This document shows positions 1-10,579 of a DNA stretch of 64,000 nt, one piece after another. A program made the position numbers and the translations under genes. The number at the start of each line of letters is the position of its first letter. Positions within the stretch are counted from its first letter, which is position 1. Under the pieces are notes generated by a model. It saw only the letters and a list, made by a program, of their open reading frames with translations. It was not told where the DNA came from and made no database searches. Source of the stretch: Thermococcus bergensis (GTDB lineage: Archaea > Methanobacteriota_B > Thermococci > Thermococcales > Thermococcaceae); the NCBI RefSeq assembly GCF_020386975.1, contig NZ_JABFNK010000002.1, positions 21,690 to 85,689 on the forward strand, written 5' to 3'.

Positions 1-1
1 C

Positions 2-484
2 GACAACTATCGCCTTGTAAAGTACCACGAGCTCGGTGATTTCGTTAACCAGCCCTACGAGTATAAGATGATAGAAAACGGAGTAAAGCTGTGGCGTGAA
101 GGAGGCGTTTATGCAGAGGAAAAAATCCCTGCAAGGGTAGAGAAGAAAATAGAACTAACGGAAGACGGCTTCATTGCAAAGTACAGAGTCTTGCTTGAAA
201 AACCCTACAAAGCTCTCTTCGGAGTAGAGATTAACCTAGCAGTACACAGCGTTATGGAAAAGCCAGAAGAGTTTGAAGCAAAAGAGTTTGAAGTGAATGA
301 CCCATACGGCATTGGAAAAGTTAGGATAGAACTCGATAGAGAAGCAAAAATTTGGAAGTTCCCGATAAAAACGCTCAGCCAGAGTGAGGCCGGATGGGAC
401 TTCATACAGCAGGGAGTAAGCTATACAATGCTTTTCCCAATCGAAAAGGAGTTAGAGTTCACGGTAAGGTTCAGGGAGCTCTGA
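2..484 (+). CDS. 4-alpha-glucanotransferase, C-terminal part (partial)
   Basis: The reading frame is open from the left edge to a TGA at 482-484, giving the last 160 residues; the start lies outside the window. The fragment is a beta-rich domain rich in Glu and Lys, matching from memory the C-terminal domain of the Thermococcus litoralis GH57 4-alpha-glucanotransferase (about 659 residues), a cytoplasmic enzyme that transfers maltooligosaccharide units between glucan chains. The catalytic GH57 barrel is not in the window. A T-rich stretch at 487-498 follows the stop and may end transcription. The next gene points towards this one. Confidence 0.8.
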   Translation, partial: DNYRLVKYHELGDFVNQPYEYKMIENGVKLWREGGVYAEEKIPARVEKKIELTEDGFIAKYRVLLEKPYKALFGVEINLAVHSVMEKPEEFEAKEFEVNDPYGIGKVRIELDREAKIWKFPIKTLSQSEAGWDFIQQGVSYTMLFPIEKELEFTVRFREL

Positions 485-530
485 CCTTTCTTTTCTATTA
501 TACCTCAGATAGGGAGGCCTCCATCATCCA

Positions 531-1466
531 TCAGGGCCCGAAAGGTTCTTCATCATCGGTATTGGCTATTTTAAGGGTGACGGGCTCTTCCAAGCCCCAG
601 AATCTGCAGAATGAGCATTTTTCTCCTTGAGCAGGCATTCCACAGACCTTGCATTCATTGAGCTCTATCTCCTTAAGCTCAGCCTCAAATAAGTGTCTTT
701 TCCTCAGGTAACCCTTGACGAAGTTTATCTTAGTCCCAGGCCTTTTTTCTTCAAGCTCATTTAAAATTTGCTTGTACTCTATTGTTGTAGCCCCTCTTGC
801 GTGGGGGCATTCATCGATTATATACTCCAATCCGACTGCAAGGGCATAAGCCACTACTTCCCTCTCGGTGAGCTCGTAGAGGGGCTTGACCTTTCTTACA
901 AACTTCCCCTCCCCCGGTAAAAGAGGTCCCTGCTTTGCCAGATACTCTGTGTTCCAGTTCATGAGGTTGGAGAATATAAAGCTCGCCTCATCATCCAGGT
1001 TATGGCCCGTTGCAATGACGTCAAAGCCGTTGTCATAGGCAAACTTGTTGAAGAGATACCTCTTCGTAAGGCCACAGTAGGAACAGGTGGGTCTTCTCGT
1101 TCTCACCTCGCCGATTCCTTTTCCAAGAAGCTCCCTAACGTTAACCACGTGAAGAGGGGCACCTATAATCCTGCACTGTTCCCTAGCATATTGCTCACTT
1201 TTTTCTGAATACTCCCCTATGCCAAGGTTTATATGTAGACATTCCACATTGTAACCGAGCTTCTTTAGAACGTAAGCCGTTACTGCGGAATCCTTTCCCC
1301 CGCTAACGACCACAAGGACTTTTTCATCCGGCTTGAGGAGTTTGTATTTCTCAATTGTTCTCTTGACTTTCCTCTCAAAATACTCCACAAAGTGATCAGC
1401 GCAAAGATACATTTTTGGATAATGGAGTTTTATAAACGCTTTCTCTCCACAAACTCTGCACCTCAT
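531..1466 (-). CDS. ttuA: tRNA-5-methyluridine(54) 2-sulfurtransferase
   Basis: A 311-residue PP-loop ATPase of the TtuA/Ncs6 family. Visible parts in order: an N-terminal zinc site (Cys3, Cys6, Cys22, His25), the ATP-binding loop SGGKDS at 55-60, a CSYC pair (Cys128, Cys131) and Cys220 in ECPH, which together are the Fe-S/catalytic cysteines of the family, then a C-terminal zinc finger with two CxxC pairs near 275-290. The family adenylates C2 of m5U54 in the tRNA T loop and replaces oxygen with sulfur, giving the heat-stabilising m5s2U54. The start is chosen by GGTGAGATC just upstream. The m5U54 substrate may be made by the methyltransferase at 6957-8216. Confidence 0.88.
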   Translation of the reverse strand: MRCRVCGEKAFIKLHYPKMYLCADHFVEYFERKVKRTIEKYKLLKPDEKVLVVVSGGKDSAVTAYVLKKLGYNVECLHINLGIGEYSEKSEQYAREQCRIIGAPLHVVNVRELLGKGIGEVRTRRPTCSYCGLTKRYLFNKFAYDNGFDVIATGHNLDDEASFIFSNLMNWNTEYLAKQGPLLPGEGKFVRKVKPLYELTEREVVAYALAVGLEYIIDECPHARGATTIEYKQILNELEEKRPGTKINFVKGYLRKRHLFEAELKEIELNECKVCGMPAQGEKCSFCRFWGLEEPVTLKIANTDDEEPFGP

Positions 1467-1513
1467 GATCTCACCAGAATGAGAAAAAGAAGAACAAATT
1501 TAAACCTTTGCAT

Positions 1514-2968
1514 TCATGCCTCCAAACTCTCAACAGCTTTCTTCCAGTTACCTGGCTTTTTGAAGCTCCTCTCCATGTAGAGGCCTTCCTTGATCAATAT
1601 TCCCCTCGCTGCCAAAAGACCCGTGGCTGCAGCATTAACTATATCCCTGCTCAACCCAGCCCCATCCCCTGCTGCGAATATGTTCTCTATGCTGGTTTCA
1701 AGGAGCTCATTAACCTCAACCTGCATTGCATAGTACTTTATCTCTGGAGCGTAGAGCAAGGTGTGGTCGCTTGCAACACCGGGGATTACCTTATCAAGCT
1801 TTTCAAGTCCCTCAATTATGTTCGTCACAACTCTGTGGGGCAATGCCATCGCTATATCTCCCGGAGTAACGTGCTTTAATGTTGGTTCAACGTCGCTCTT
1901 CCTGATTCTGCTCCATGTGCTCCTTCTTCCCCTCTTCAAATCCCCAAGTCTCTGAAGTATTGGCCGTCCTCCCCCGATGGTGGTTGCGAGCTGTGCTATG
2001 CTCTTGCCGTATGCTGTTGTATCCTCAACCGGCTCGGTTAGCTCTATTCTTGTGAGAAACGCAAAGTTTGTATTGTTGCTCTTTTTGTCTCTCATGGAGT
2101 GGCCGTTTACGCCAACGTAGCCGTCATATTTTTCTTCGACAACAAAGCCGTTTGGATTGGTGCAGAAAGTCCTCACAAAATCATCGTAAGTGTCTGTGTA
2201 TATGTGGAACTTCGGGTCGTGGTTTATCCTCGTTATGGGCTCCATTATTATGGCTGGAACTTCAACCCTAACACCCACGTCTATTGGGCCGTGTCTGGCA
2301 TTTAGCCCAATCTTTTGAGCAACGTCGTGGAACCACTCCGCCCCCCCTCTGCCGGGGGCGACTATTATGTATTTGGACTTTACTGTGAAGATATCTTTTC
2401 CTTTTCTCGCTATGACCTCACCCTTTCTGAACTCCTCGACCTTCGTCCACAAGATAAACCTTACGCCTTTGGCTTCTAAGTAGTCTTTAATGCTCTTTAT
2501 GACTTCTTTTGTGTGGTCTGAACCTATATGGCGCTGAATTATTGGTATGAACTTTACCCCAGCTTGAGCGGCTCTTCTTTCCCATTTCCTGATTTCGTCT
2601 TCGTTGCCCTTATAAACGCCCTTAGGAGCTCCGTGCCTCAAGAAGATCTGGTCAACTTCCCACACAAGCTGCCAGGAATAGTTCTCATCTTTTGTAAGGT
2701 CAGTCAAGTTTCCCCCGATGTCAGGTCGTAGGTTTATGGTTCCATCACTAAGTCCACCAGCGCCACCAACACCACTCATTATGTGGCAGGGCTTACACTC
2801 AATGCAGTAGCCGAGTTCGTCCATCGGGCATGTTCTCTGCTCTATGTCTCCACCTTCGTCAAAAACTGCAATTTTCAAATTGCTTTTTTCTGCAAGCTCA
2901 TAAGCCGCAAAAAGACCTGCTGGGCCAGCACCTATTATAACAACATCAAACCTTTCCTCAGAACTCAT
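1514..2968 (-). CDS. FAD-dependent dehydrogenase (COG2509-like)
   Basis: A 484-residue NAD(P)/FAD-dependent oxidoreductase. The N-terminal Rossmann motif GAGPAG is at 13-18, followed by a cysteine cluster (Cys47, 55, 58, 61) and a glycine-rich GVGGAGGLSDG stretch. A second FAD contact, FAAGDGAG, lies near 435 in the C-terminal part. This is the layout of the uncharacterised FAD-dependent dehydrogenase family widely found in anaerobes; its substrate is unknown. The four cysteines could hold an Fe-S cluster, which is inference. It has its own promoter, with TTTATAAG at 2999-3006 about 31 bases upstream of the ATG, and is divergent from the CBS gene. Confidence 0.75.
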   Translation of the reverse strand: MSSEERFDVVIIGAGPAGLFAAYELAEKSNLKIAVFDEGGDIEQRTCPMDELGYCIECKPCHIMSGVGGAGGLSDGTINLRPDIGGNLTDLTKDENYSWQLVWEVDQIFLRHGAPKGVYKGNEDEIRKWERRAAQAGVKFIPIIQRHIGSDHTKEVIKSIKDYLEAKGVRFILWTKVEEFRKGEVIARKGKDIFTVKSKYIIVAPGRGGAEWFHDVAQKIGLNARHGPIDVGVRVEVPAIIMEPITRINHDPKFHIYTDTYDDFVRTFCTNPNGFVVEEKYDGYVGVNGHSMRDKKSNNTNFAFLTRIELTEPVEDTTAYGKSIAQLATTIGGGRPILQRLGDLKRGRRSTWSRIRKSDVEPTLKHVTPGDIAMALPHRVVTNIIEGLEKLDKVIPGVASDHTLLYAPEIKYYAMQVEVNELLETSIENIFAAGDGAGLSRDIVNAAATGLLAARGILIKEGLYMERSFKKPGNWKKAVESLEA

Positions 2969-2998
2969 ATTTCCCTTGCCGATATTTTGGAGTAGTTA

Positions 2999-3006
2999 TC
3001 TTATAA
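2999..3006 (-). promoter_or_regulatory. TATA box of the FAD dehydrogenase gene
   Basis: On the minus strand this reads TTTATAAG with an A-rich BRE-like stretch upstream, 31 bases before the ATG at 2968. The rest of the 184-base gap to the CBS gene holds a small palindrome (TATGT-GT-ACATA, 3063-3074) and an AATTTTAAG TATA candidate near 3110 for the CBS gene. Confidence 0.6.
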
Positions 3007-3152
3007 ACTTTTTGCCTGATGCAAGGCTAAGACAAGTCCTCGTTCTTTAGGTTTTTGCTCTATATGTGTACATAGAGATTTCGTGAAAAGATTCTGCTGT
3101 AGAGTGGAGAAAATTTTAAGTGGAAATCAAACAAAAATTATAGGGGGTAAAT

Positions 3153-3707
3153 GTGAACGACCCTTTTCCAAGCAAACCTCAAAACGTGAAAAATAAAAAG
3201 ATATCGATAATCATTGGCAAAAAACGACATATAATGCTTCAAAGAAAAGAAGAGCTAAGCCACAACATCAGGTACATCTCTAAAGTCCCGGTCAAGCTTG
3301 TTATGGACAGGGAATTTTTGACAGTACATCCCGAGGACCCCCTAACAGTCCTAATTGACAAATTCACAAGCGAAGAGACTTCTGCCGTAGTTGTGGGCGA
3401 AGATGGGAGGCTCCTCGGGTTCATAACGATGAAAGACCTTCTGCACTTTTTTACAACACCGAGAAGATATTCAGTCGTTGGCTTAGGCTTACTGAAAAAA
3501 TACACTTTAACCCGCGCCTCCAGAGTAGAGGACATAATGGTGAGGAAGCCCATAACCATTCATGTAGATGACAACCTCGGGCATGCTATTAAACTCATGA
3601 CGGAGACCGGGAAGCACCATCTGCCCGTAATAGATGATAACAAAAAGGTTCATGGCTTACTGGAAGTTAAAGACATAGTACGGCTTATTAGGATTGTCGC
3701 GCTTTAA
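3153..3707 (+). CDS. CBS-domain protein linked to antiporters
   Basis: A 184-residue soluble protein. Residues of about 45-105 and 125-184 form two CBS repeats, visible from the VMDREFLTVHPED and DIMVRKPITIHVDD segments, each followed by an LPVxD or AVVVGEDGRL-type turn. Paired CBS domains bind adenine nucleotides and commonly gate transporters. The basic first 35 residues have no recognisable domain. The start is a GTG at 3153, placed by a GGGGG ribosome binding site at 3143-3147. It ends 18 bases before the first antiporter gene, so co-transcription and regulation of antiport are likely; that is inference from context. Confidence 0.75.
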   Translation: MNDPFPSKPQNVKNKKISIIIGKKRHIMLQRKEELSHNIRYISKVPVKLVMDREFLTVHPEDPLTVLIDKFTSEETSAVVVGEDGRLLGFITMKDLLHFFTTPRRYSVVGLGLLKKYTLTRASRVEDIMVRKPITIHVDDNLGHAIKLMTETGKHHLPVIDDNKKVHGLLEVKDIVRLIRIVAL

Positions 3708-3725
3708 TCAGCGGGAGATGATAGC

Positions 3726-4868
3726 ATGGACGTGTTCCTCGAACTTGCAGTTATCCTAATAGTTGCCAAAGTGTTTGGATATCTAGCAACAAAAATAAAA
3801 ATGCCCGGGGCTCTCGGTCAGCTTATTGGGGGAATACTTATTGGTCCCTCCATTCTCAACATAGTAAGTTATTCCGAAGGAGTTCATTTAATAAGTGAGA
3901 TGGGAGTGATTTTGTTACTCTTTCTTGCCGGTCTCGAAACGGATGTTGAAGAATTCAAGAGCGTTGGAGTGCCCGCTTTTCTTATTGCCAGTGGTGGAGT
4001 TGTAGTTCCTTTCATGATGGGCTATTACATATCAAAATGGTTTGGATATGGGAGAACCGAAGCTCTGTTTCTGGGAAGTGTTTTAACAGCCACAAGCGTT
4101 GGGTTAACTGCTAGTATATTGATGGAGATGAAAAAGCTCCGCACGAAGGAAGGAACCGCTATTTTAGCTGGTGCTGTCGTTGATGATGTCCTTGGAATTA
4201 TAGTACTCACAGCCCTGATTGCCATGCACAGAAAGGGACATGTCTACATAGAAGACTTGGGAATTTTAATTGGTGAAATAGCAGTGTTCTTTATAGTGAG
4301 CTGGCTTGTTGGAAAACCTGTTGTCAAAGAGGTTCTGCTACTTTCAGAAAGGATCGATTTGCCGGAAACCTTAACAGCATTTGCCCTCGCGGTAACCCTC
4401 ATTTTTGCATACATAGCCGAGCAGTTTAAGATAGCAGGGATAACCGGGGCGTATTTAGCGGGAGTATTGATAGCACAAACAGACGAAGCAAAGAGAATAA
4501 CTGACAGAATGATAACTATCTCTTATTCCCTCTTCGTTCCTGTTTTTCTTGTGGGGATTGGAATAAAGACTGACGTAGAGATTCTCCTCCATACAGGGAT
4601 GTTTGCAATTCTGTATTCAATAATAGCAATAATAGGAAAGATTGCGGGATGCGGAGTTGGTGCATTAATAGCTAGATTTAAACCTAAAGAAGCCCTCAGG
4701 GTTGGTGTTGGGATGATTCCCAGAATGGAAGTTGCGCTGATTATGGCGAACGTTGCCCTTACCGAGGGTATTTTTGACAAAGGGATATTCTCAATTCCCG
4801 TTACAATGGTAATCCTGACAACGTTTGTAACTCCCCCACTCTTGAAGTGGGTATTCTCGAGGGACTAG
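3726..4868 (+). CDS. Na+/H+ antiporter, CPA2 family (first of tandem pair)
   Basis: A 380-residue integral membrane protein with about 12 hydrophobic segments, of the CPA2/NapA-KefB type. The ion-binding Asp-Asp pair is visible in VVDDVLGI near residue 155, which in this family marks electrogenic exchange of protons for one sodium ion. Conserved glycine-rich GQLIGGILIGPS near 32-43 and LLLFLAGLETD near 58-70 are typical of the first helices. No C-terminal TrkA-N domain is present. It lies between the CBS gene and a second antiporter, with only one base between the two antiporter genes. Confidence 0.82.
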   Translation: MDVFLELAVILIVAKVFGYLATKIKMPGALGQLIGGILIGPSILNIVSYSEGVHLISEMGVILLLFLAGLETDVEEFKSVGVPAFLIASGGVVVPFMMGYYISKWFGYGRTEALFLGSVLTATSVGLTASILMEMKKLRTKEGTAILAGAVVDDVLGIIVLTALIAMHRKGHVYIEDLGILIGEIAVFFIVSWLVGKPVVKEVLLLSERIDLPETLTAFALAVTLIFAYIAEQFKIAGITGAYLAGVLIAQTDEAKRITDRMITISYSLFVPVFLVGIGIKTDVEILLHTGMFAILYSIIAIIGKIAGCGVGALIARFKPKEALRVGVGMIPRMEVALIMANVALTEGIFDKGIFSIPVTMVILTTFVTPPLLKWVFSRD

Positions 4869-4869
4869 T

Positions 4870-5994
4870 ATGGAAACGCTCCTCATGCTGGCATTGATGC
4901 TGGCTACAGCAAAGCTCCTTGGGTGGGTATTTGAAAGACTAGGCCAGCCCATTGTTCTCGGCCAGATTCTTGGAGGCTTGATTATAGGAATTTTTGCAGA
5001 GAGTACTGAGATAGTCAGGGAGTTTTCAAACCTTGGAGTTCTGTTACTTCTATTCCTCGCGGGAATAGAAAGCGATCTGCAGGAGTTTAGAAGGGTTGGA
5101 AGACCGAGTATCCTCGTTGCTGGAATTGGGGTGCTCTTTGCGTTTATATTGGGATTCCTAATAGCATACCCATTTGCTGGATTTCAAGAAGCTTTGCTCT
5201 ACGGTGCATTGATAACTCCAACAAGCGTCAGCATAACCGTAAGGGTTCTAATGGAACTTAGAAGGCTCAGAACAAGAGAAGGCACAACTATTCTGGCAGC
5301 CGCGGTTGTTGATGATGTCCTTGGGATTCTCATTCTCACAATGGTCATTTCACTTTTGCGTGAAGGCAGTATAGACTACAGAACTATTATGGAGATTATT
5401 GTAGAAGTAAGCGGTTTTCTGGCGATATTCCTTTACCTCGGCCCCATATTTGCGGAAAAGGCTTTTAAGAGAATTTCACGTATAGATTTGCCCGAATCAA
5501 CGACTGCATTTGCAATTGTGTTTTTGATACTCTTTGCCTATATGGCCGAACACCTAAATCTGGCGTCCATCTTAGGGGCGTATATGGTAGGTCTCACTAT
5601 AGGGCAGACAAGCTACAAAAAACAGGTTGAAGACCATGTAAGTATTTTGGGTTATTCTTTGTTCATACCCATCTTTTTTGTTGAGGTCGGCATGAGAATC
5701 GAACTGACCTATGTATTTCACGCAAGCATCTTTGCAATTCTCTATACTGCTATCGCGGTAGTAAGTAAAATAATTGGATGTGGCCTTGGAGCATATTTAG
5801 CGGGCTTTGACATCAAAACCTCTTTGCGAATAGGTATCGGAATGATTCCAAGGCTTGGGGTGGAGCTTGCCATGCTAACCATAGCACTTTCAAGTGGAGT
5901 TATTGGTTCAGAGGCACTGACTATAGCAATCTTCATGGTATTTGTAACAACTATGTTAACACCTCCTTTGCTTAAATTGGCATATAAGCACTGA
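4870..5994 (+). CDS. Na+/H+ antiporter, CPA2 family (second of tandem pair)
   Basis: A 374-residue paralogue of the preceding antiporter, with the same layout: GQILGGLIIG near 31-40, LLLLFLAGIESD near 55-66, and the ion-binding pair in VVDDVLGI near 149. The two share many aligned blocks but differ throughout, so the duplication is old rather than recent. The start ATG is one base after the stop of the first gene, which suggests translational coupling. Tandem antiporters could form a heterodimer, since NapA-type proteins act as dimers, or cover different pH ranges; neither can be decided from sequence. Confidence 0.82.
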   Translation: METLLMLALMLATAKLLGWVFERLGQPIVLGQILGGLIIGIFAESTEIVREFSNLGVLLLLFLAGIESDLQEFRRVGRPSILVAGIGVLFAFILGFLIAYPFAGFQEALLYGALITPTSVSITVRVLMELRRLRTREGTTILAAAVVDDVLGILILTMVISLLREGSIDYRTIMEIIVEVSGFLAIFLYLGPIFAEKAFKRISRIDLPESTTAFAIVFLILFAYMAEHLNLASILGAYMVGLTIGQTSYKKQVEDHVSILGYSLFIPIFFVEVGMRIELTYVFHASIFAILYTAIAVVSKIIGCGLGAYLAGFDIKTSLRIGIGMIPRLGVELAMLTIALSSGVIGSEALTIAIFMVFVTTMLTPPLLKLAYKH

Positions 5995-6019
5995 CTAATT
6001 GAACTTATGAAAGTCAAAG

Positions 6020-6361
6020 ATGAGTTCTTTGGAACTTTTGAAAGAAAAACTATTATATTTTAAAAGACATAACTACCTCCAGGTGAATCTTGTGGTGTAT
6101 GCACTCATTAAGGAGGAGATATCAAACGGGAAGCTGATAGATGTGGTGGTGCTGGTAGGAGATAAAGAAAGGATAAACGAATTCATTTATGAAAACATTC
6201 ATAAATTCTACAAAGAAGGAGGGAGCTTTCTAAAGCGGAAAGAAACAGAGGATAGGCTCTATGAAGTATGGGAGCTCCAAAAACCGGATGGAGATATCAT
6301 TGAGTTACGATTTTATGTATTCGGGGACGAAAACATAGACTCCATCAGTATAATTAAATGA
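6020..6361 (+). CDS. Hypothetical protein downstream of antiporters
   Basis: A 113-residue protein that I do not recognise. It is predicted soluble, alternates short helical and beta segments, has no cysteine motif and no signal peptide. The gene starts 25 bases after the second antiporter on the same strand and is probably the last gene of the CBS-antiporter transcription unit. The segment VVLVGDKERINEFIYENIHK resembles an alpha/beta element but no nucleotide-binding loop is evident. Its stop is immediately followed by the 3' end of the oppositely oriented tRNA-Gly gene. Confidence 0.6.
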   Translation: MSSLELLKEKLLYFKRHNYLQVNLVVYALIKEEISNGKLIDVVVLVGDKERINEFIYENIHKFYKEGGSFLKRKETEDRLYEVWELQKPDGDIIELRFYVFGDENIDSISIIK

Positions 6362-6365
6362 GAAT

Positions 6366-6443
6366 TGGTGCGGTGGCCGGGATTTGAACCCGGGTCACCG
6401 GCTTGGGAGGCCGGTGTCCTAGACCAGGCTAGACTACCACCGC
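6366..6443 (-). tRNA. tRNA-Gly (anticodon CCC)
   Basis: The minus strand folds into a full cloverleaf: acceptor GCGGTGG paired with CCACCGC, anticodon stem CCGGC/GCCGG around loop CTCCCAA (anticodon CCC), T loop TTCAAAT, and an encoded 3' CCA. A TATA candidate (CTTTTAAACC on the minus strand, about 6466-6475) lies at the right distance upstream. Confidence 0.95.
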
Positions 6444-6477
6444 TCAAGAGAAATAATGAGAAAAGGGTTTAAAAGCT

Positions 6478-6903
6478 TTACTTTAAGCGCTCTAGAATTA
6501 TAGCAGGACAAACCTTTGTAACACCGTCAATTTTTCCGATTTTGTTTGACATTATATCCGCGAGATCCTCCCCGTCTTTTGCCCATATTTCCGCCATTAT
6601 CATGTGATCGCCACTTGAAAGATAAAGCTCCTTAACAAACTCGAATTCTTTCAATTTGCTGGCAACCTCAAACAGCTTTTCTGGCTTTGTGTCAACTCCA
6701 GTCAGGCTTATCAAATTATATCCAAGCTTTTGGGGGTTTACTTTGATTGTATACTGCTGGATTATACCCTTCTCTTCAAGAGCCCTAACCCGCTTTCTTA
6801 CAGCTGTCTCACTTATACCCAACACCTTGGCTATTTCCGTGAAAGGTGTCCTCGCATCCTTTGTCAGCATCTCAATTATAACCCTATCTTTTTCGTCTAA
6901 CAT
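6478..6903 (-). CDS. lrpA: Lrp/AsnC-family regulator LrpA
   Basis: A 141-residue protein when started at the ATG at 6903, which has the ribosome binding site GAGGTGA at 6908-6914. Residues 1-60 form the helix-turn-helix domain ([18 protein letters not shown]) and the rest is the alpha/beta RAM domain that mediates oligomerisation and ligand binding. From memory it is very close to Pyrococcus furiosus LrpA, including the C-terminal [14 protein letters not shown], whose known role is repression of its own promoter. The upstream region carries an ATATATAT TATA-like stretch near 6936-6945 and the partly symmetric TTTTGTCGAAACA nearby, a plausible autoregulatory site. An in-frame extension upstream of 6903 is unlikely to be translated. 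Confidence 0.82.
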   Translation of the reverse strand: MLDEKDRVIIEMLTKDARTPFTEIAKVLGISETAVRKRVRALEEKGIIQQYTIKVNPQKLGYNLISLTGVDTKPEKLFEVASKLKEFEFVKELYLSSGDHMIMAEIWAKDGEDLADIMSNKIGKIDGVTKVCPAIILERLK

Positions 6904-6956
6904 ACATCTCACCTCATTGTTATTTTGTCGAAACATATATATTAACTTTTTGAACT

Positions 6957-8216
6957 CTAAAGTTCTCCCTTCAAACTTAGTTTTGCTATGAGCTCAACAT
7001 GTGGAGTATGGGGAAACATGTCGAGTCCAATTATGCTCTCCAGAGAATACCTCTCTTTAAGCTTTTCTACGTTCTCAGCAAAAGTTTTTGGGTTGCAGGA
7101 GACGTAGACCAGATTCTCTGGTGAATCCTTCAAAATCTTTCTTATGAGCTTTGGATGCAAACCTGCCCTCGGAGGATCTACTATAACGGTGTCGTAAATG
7201 CCAAGGTTTTCAACATCTTTATCTGCACCAACTCTAAATTCAGCCTCAACATTGTTTATTTCAGCATTTTTCTTTGCCATACCAACTGCGAAGGGGTTTA
7301 TCTCAACGCCCTCTACTTTGAACCCCCTCTTGGCAAGGTATATTCCAAAGGTCCCCACACCAGAATATAGGTCGAGAACTTTTTCACCCTCAACGAATTC
7401 AGCTGCATTTTTTAGAAGGTTGACAGCTTGATATGAGTTTGTCTGGAAAAATGAGTTCGGGTGAATCAGGTAAACAACATCGTCAAGCTTTTCTCTGATG
7501 AACTCATTTCCCCAATTTTTCTTGGGCTCTCCGTAGGACACATCACTCTTACTATCGTTAATACTCCAGTAAAGGGAATCAGCAAAATCAAAATACTGAC
7601 TTATTTCTTCGGGCAACTCTCCAGAAGAAGTTACCAAGTTCACCATTAGGTCTCCTGTAAATTTTCCCTCCCTGAGCACAATATATCTTAAAAATCCCTC
7701 ACTCTTTTTCAAATCCCAAAGCTGAATTCCAAAATCCTCCACAAACTCCCTCAGAGCACTCAGGGCAGTCCTGCTCTTTCCCCCAAACACTTTGCATTCC
7801 TCAATTTCAACAACATCCCACCAGCTCCCCCTCCTTCTAAACCCTATTCCATTCGTCGTCGTTGCAACGTCAATTCTGTTTCTATGCCCGTAGATTTTTG
7901 GAGAGGGAAGCACTTCAACCTCAACCTTGAGAAGACGGGCAAGTTTCTCTTCTTTAAACTGGATCTGTTCCTCATAGGGGACGTGTTGGAGCAAACAACC
8001 CCCGCATTGCCCGAAATGTGGGCAAACCGGCTCTACCCTATTTGGAGAAAGTTCAACTATCTCGTAGTCATGGGCAACGAGCTTTTTCTTCTCCCTGTGC
8101 CATCCTTTAATTTCAACAACATCACCTGGAGAAGTGAATGGGACAAGTATATTCTTTTTCCCGACCTTTACTTCCCCAAATCCTTCCTCACTTAGCCTTT
8201 CTATCTTCGCTCTCAT
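6957..8216 (-). CDS. RNA (uracil-C5)-methyltransferase, RumA/TrmU54 type
   Basis: A 419-residue SAM-dependent RNA methyltransferase. In order: an N-terminal TRAM/OB fold (about 1-60), a 4Fe-4S site from [10 protein letters not shown] near 65-74 plus a later cysteine in EECKVF, a Rossmann methyltransferase domain with the SAM motif [11 protein letters not shown] near 295, and the nucleophile in SCNPKT near 374. Archaeal members of this family methylate either U54 of tRNA or a uridine in 23S rRNA, and Pyrococcus has both paralogues. I cannot tell which one this is. The presence of TtuA in the window makes the tRNA role attractive but proves nothing. Confidence 0.82.
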   Translation of the reverse strand: MRAKIERLSEEGFGEVKVGKKNILVPFTSPGDVVEIKGWHREKKKLVAHDYEIVELSPNRVEPVCPHFGQCGGCLLQHVPYEEQIQFKEEKLARLLKVEVEVLPSPKIYGHRNRIDVATTTNGIGFRRRGSWWDVVEIEECKVFGGKSRTALSALREFVEDFGIQLWDLKKSEGFLRYIVLREGKFTGDLMVNLVTSSGELPEEISQYFDFADSLYWSINDSKSDVSYGEPKKNWGNEFIREKLDDVVYLIHPNSFFQTNSYQAVNLLKNAAEFVEGEKVLDLYSGVGTFGIYLAKRGFKVEGVEINPFAVGMAKKNAEINNVEAEFRVGADKDVENLGIYDTVIVDPPRAGLHPKLIRKILKDSPENLVYVSCNPKTFAENVEKLKERYSLESIIGLDMFPHTPHVELIAKLSLKGEL

Positions 8217-8355
8217 GGTTCAATGTTTTTGGGATGTATATAAAAAGATGCCGCTCAAGTTTAGAAGAATTTCTAAAATATCTTGTCACCGTGCCAACCG
8301 GTATGGGACAACCCTTATTAGGGATGAGAGAGTAATATTATATGGTGTTTTCGTG

Positions 8356-8568
8356 ATGGTTGTCAGAAAGGATGTTGTATATAAACTTCTTGCAACCAAG
8401 AAAAAAGCCATTTCTCTGCAGAAGTTGAGCGAAGAGCTCGAAACCCCCACTTCTTACCTTTTGAACACCTTAAAACATCTAGAGTCCGAAGGGCTTGTTG
8501 AAATATCCTTCGGGGAGAAAAAAGCTACAATAATGGTAAAAGCAAAAACTATCGAAGATTATTTTTAA
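8356..8568 (+). CDS. Small winged-helix DNA-binding protein
   Basis: A 70-residue protein that looks like a single winged helix: a helix-turn-helix near 19-44 ([20 protein letters not shown]) and a beta wing near 46-62. It lacks any ligand or dimerisation domain, so it may be a minimal MarR/ArsR-like regulator. The ATG at 8356 is chosen because homology-like sequence begins there; a GTG three bases upstream is also possible, and the ribosome binding site is weak. Its last four bases overlap the 3' end of pyrE on the opposite strand. Confidence 0.6.
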   Translation: MVVRKDVVYKLLATKKKAISLQKLSEELETPTSYLLNTLKHLESEGLVEISFGEKKATIMVKAKTIEDYF

Positions 8569-9131
8569 TCCCTTCCCTGCTTTTCTTTATATTTGAGCAG
8601 CTCTCCTACTGTCACAAGAGGTATCAGCTGGTAACCTTCTTTTAATAGGGCTTCCTTTGCACCTTCCTCCCTATCGACCACCACCATAATTGCAATCACT
8701 TCAGCCCCTTCTTTCTCTAAGACTTTTGCAGCTCTTAAAACGCTATTTCCCGTCGTTGTAACGTCTTCAACTAAGAGAACCCTGTCTCCAGATTCCACTA
8801 CCCCCTCAATCTGCCTCCCTGTCCCGTAGCTTTTTTTCTCTTTACGCACTATTAAGAGGGGCTTTTCTGTCTCCAATGCCAACGAAACGGCTATAGGGAC
8901 AGCTCCAAGTTCCGGCCCGGCTATTTTGGCATACTCAATGCCCAGCTCTTCCGCCTTAGACTTCATAAGGGAAGCAATAAGCTTCAAAGCTTTTGGGTTG
9001 GTTATCAGCTTTTTGATGTTTATGTAATAGTTACTTTCTTTTCCAGAGCTCAGAATGAAGTGGCCGAACTCTATGGCTTTCTCTTTGAATATCATCTCAA
9101 TTAGTTGGCCTTTTTCCTTTAACATCTCCAT
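8565..9131 (-). CDS. pyrE: Orotate phosphoribosyltransferase
   Basis: A 188-residue type I phosphoribosyltransferase that joins orotate to PRPP, giving OMP in UMP synthesis. The PRPP-binding motif [13 protein letters not shown] is near 120-132, and the flexible-loop segment [12 protein letters not shown] near 100 carries catalytic lysines. The ATG at 9131 is preferred because AAGGTGA lies directly upstream; a GTG nine bases further up is part of that ribosome binding site. The gene diverges from the pyrB operon and appears to share its TATA box. OMP decarboxylase, the next enzyme, is the last gene of that operon. Confidence 0.93.
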   Translation of the reverse strand: MEMLKEKGQLIEMIFKEKAIEFGHFILSSGKESNYYINIKKLITNPKALKLIASLMKSKAEELGIEYAKIAGPELGAVPIAVSLALETEKPLLIVRKEKKSYGTGRQIEGVVESGDRVLLVEDVTTTGNSVLRAAKVLEKEGAEVIAIMVVVDREEGAKEALLKEGYQLIPLVTVGELLKYKEKQGRD

Positions 9132-9172
9132 GTAAATCACCTTCTCTTACCCTAGACATATTAAACAAAAAA

Positions 9173-10578
<1,406 letters not shown>

Positions 10579-10579
<1 letters not shown>

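Noticed and set aside
205..405. Long open frames antisense to real genes, such as this one and many others across the window
   Set aside because: They lie wholly inside well-supported genes on the other strand, lack ribosome binding sites and show no recognisable protein features.
3063..3074. Palindrome TATGTGTACATA between the FAD and CBS genes
   Set aside because: It is short, AT-rich and alone, so it may be chance; no regulator is suggested by the neighbours.
6020..6361. Toxin-antitoxin idea for the 113-residue protein after the antiporters
   Set aside because: No partner gene, no toxin motif and the operon context points to ion transport.
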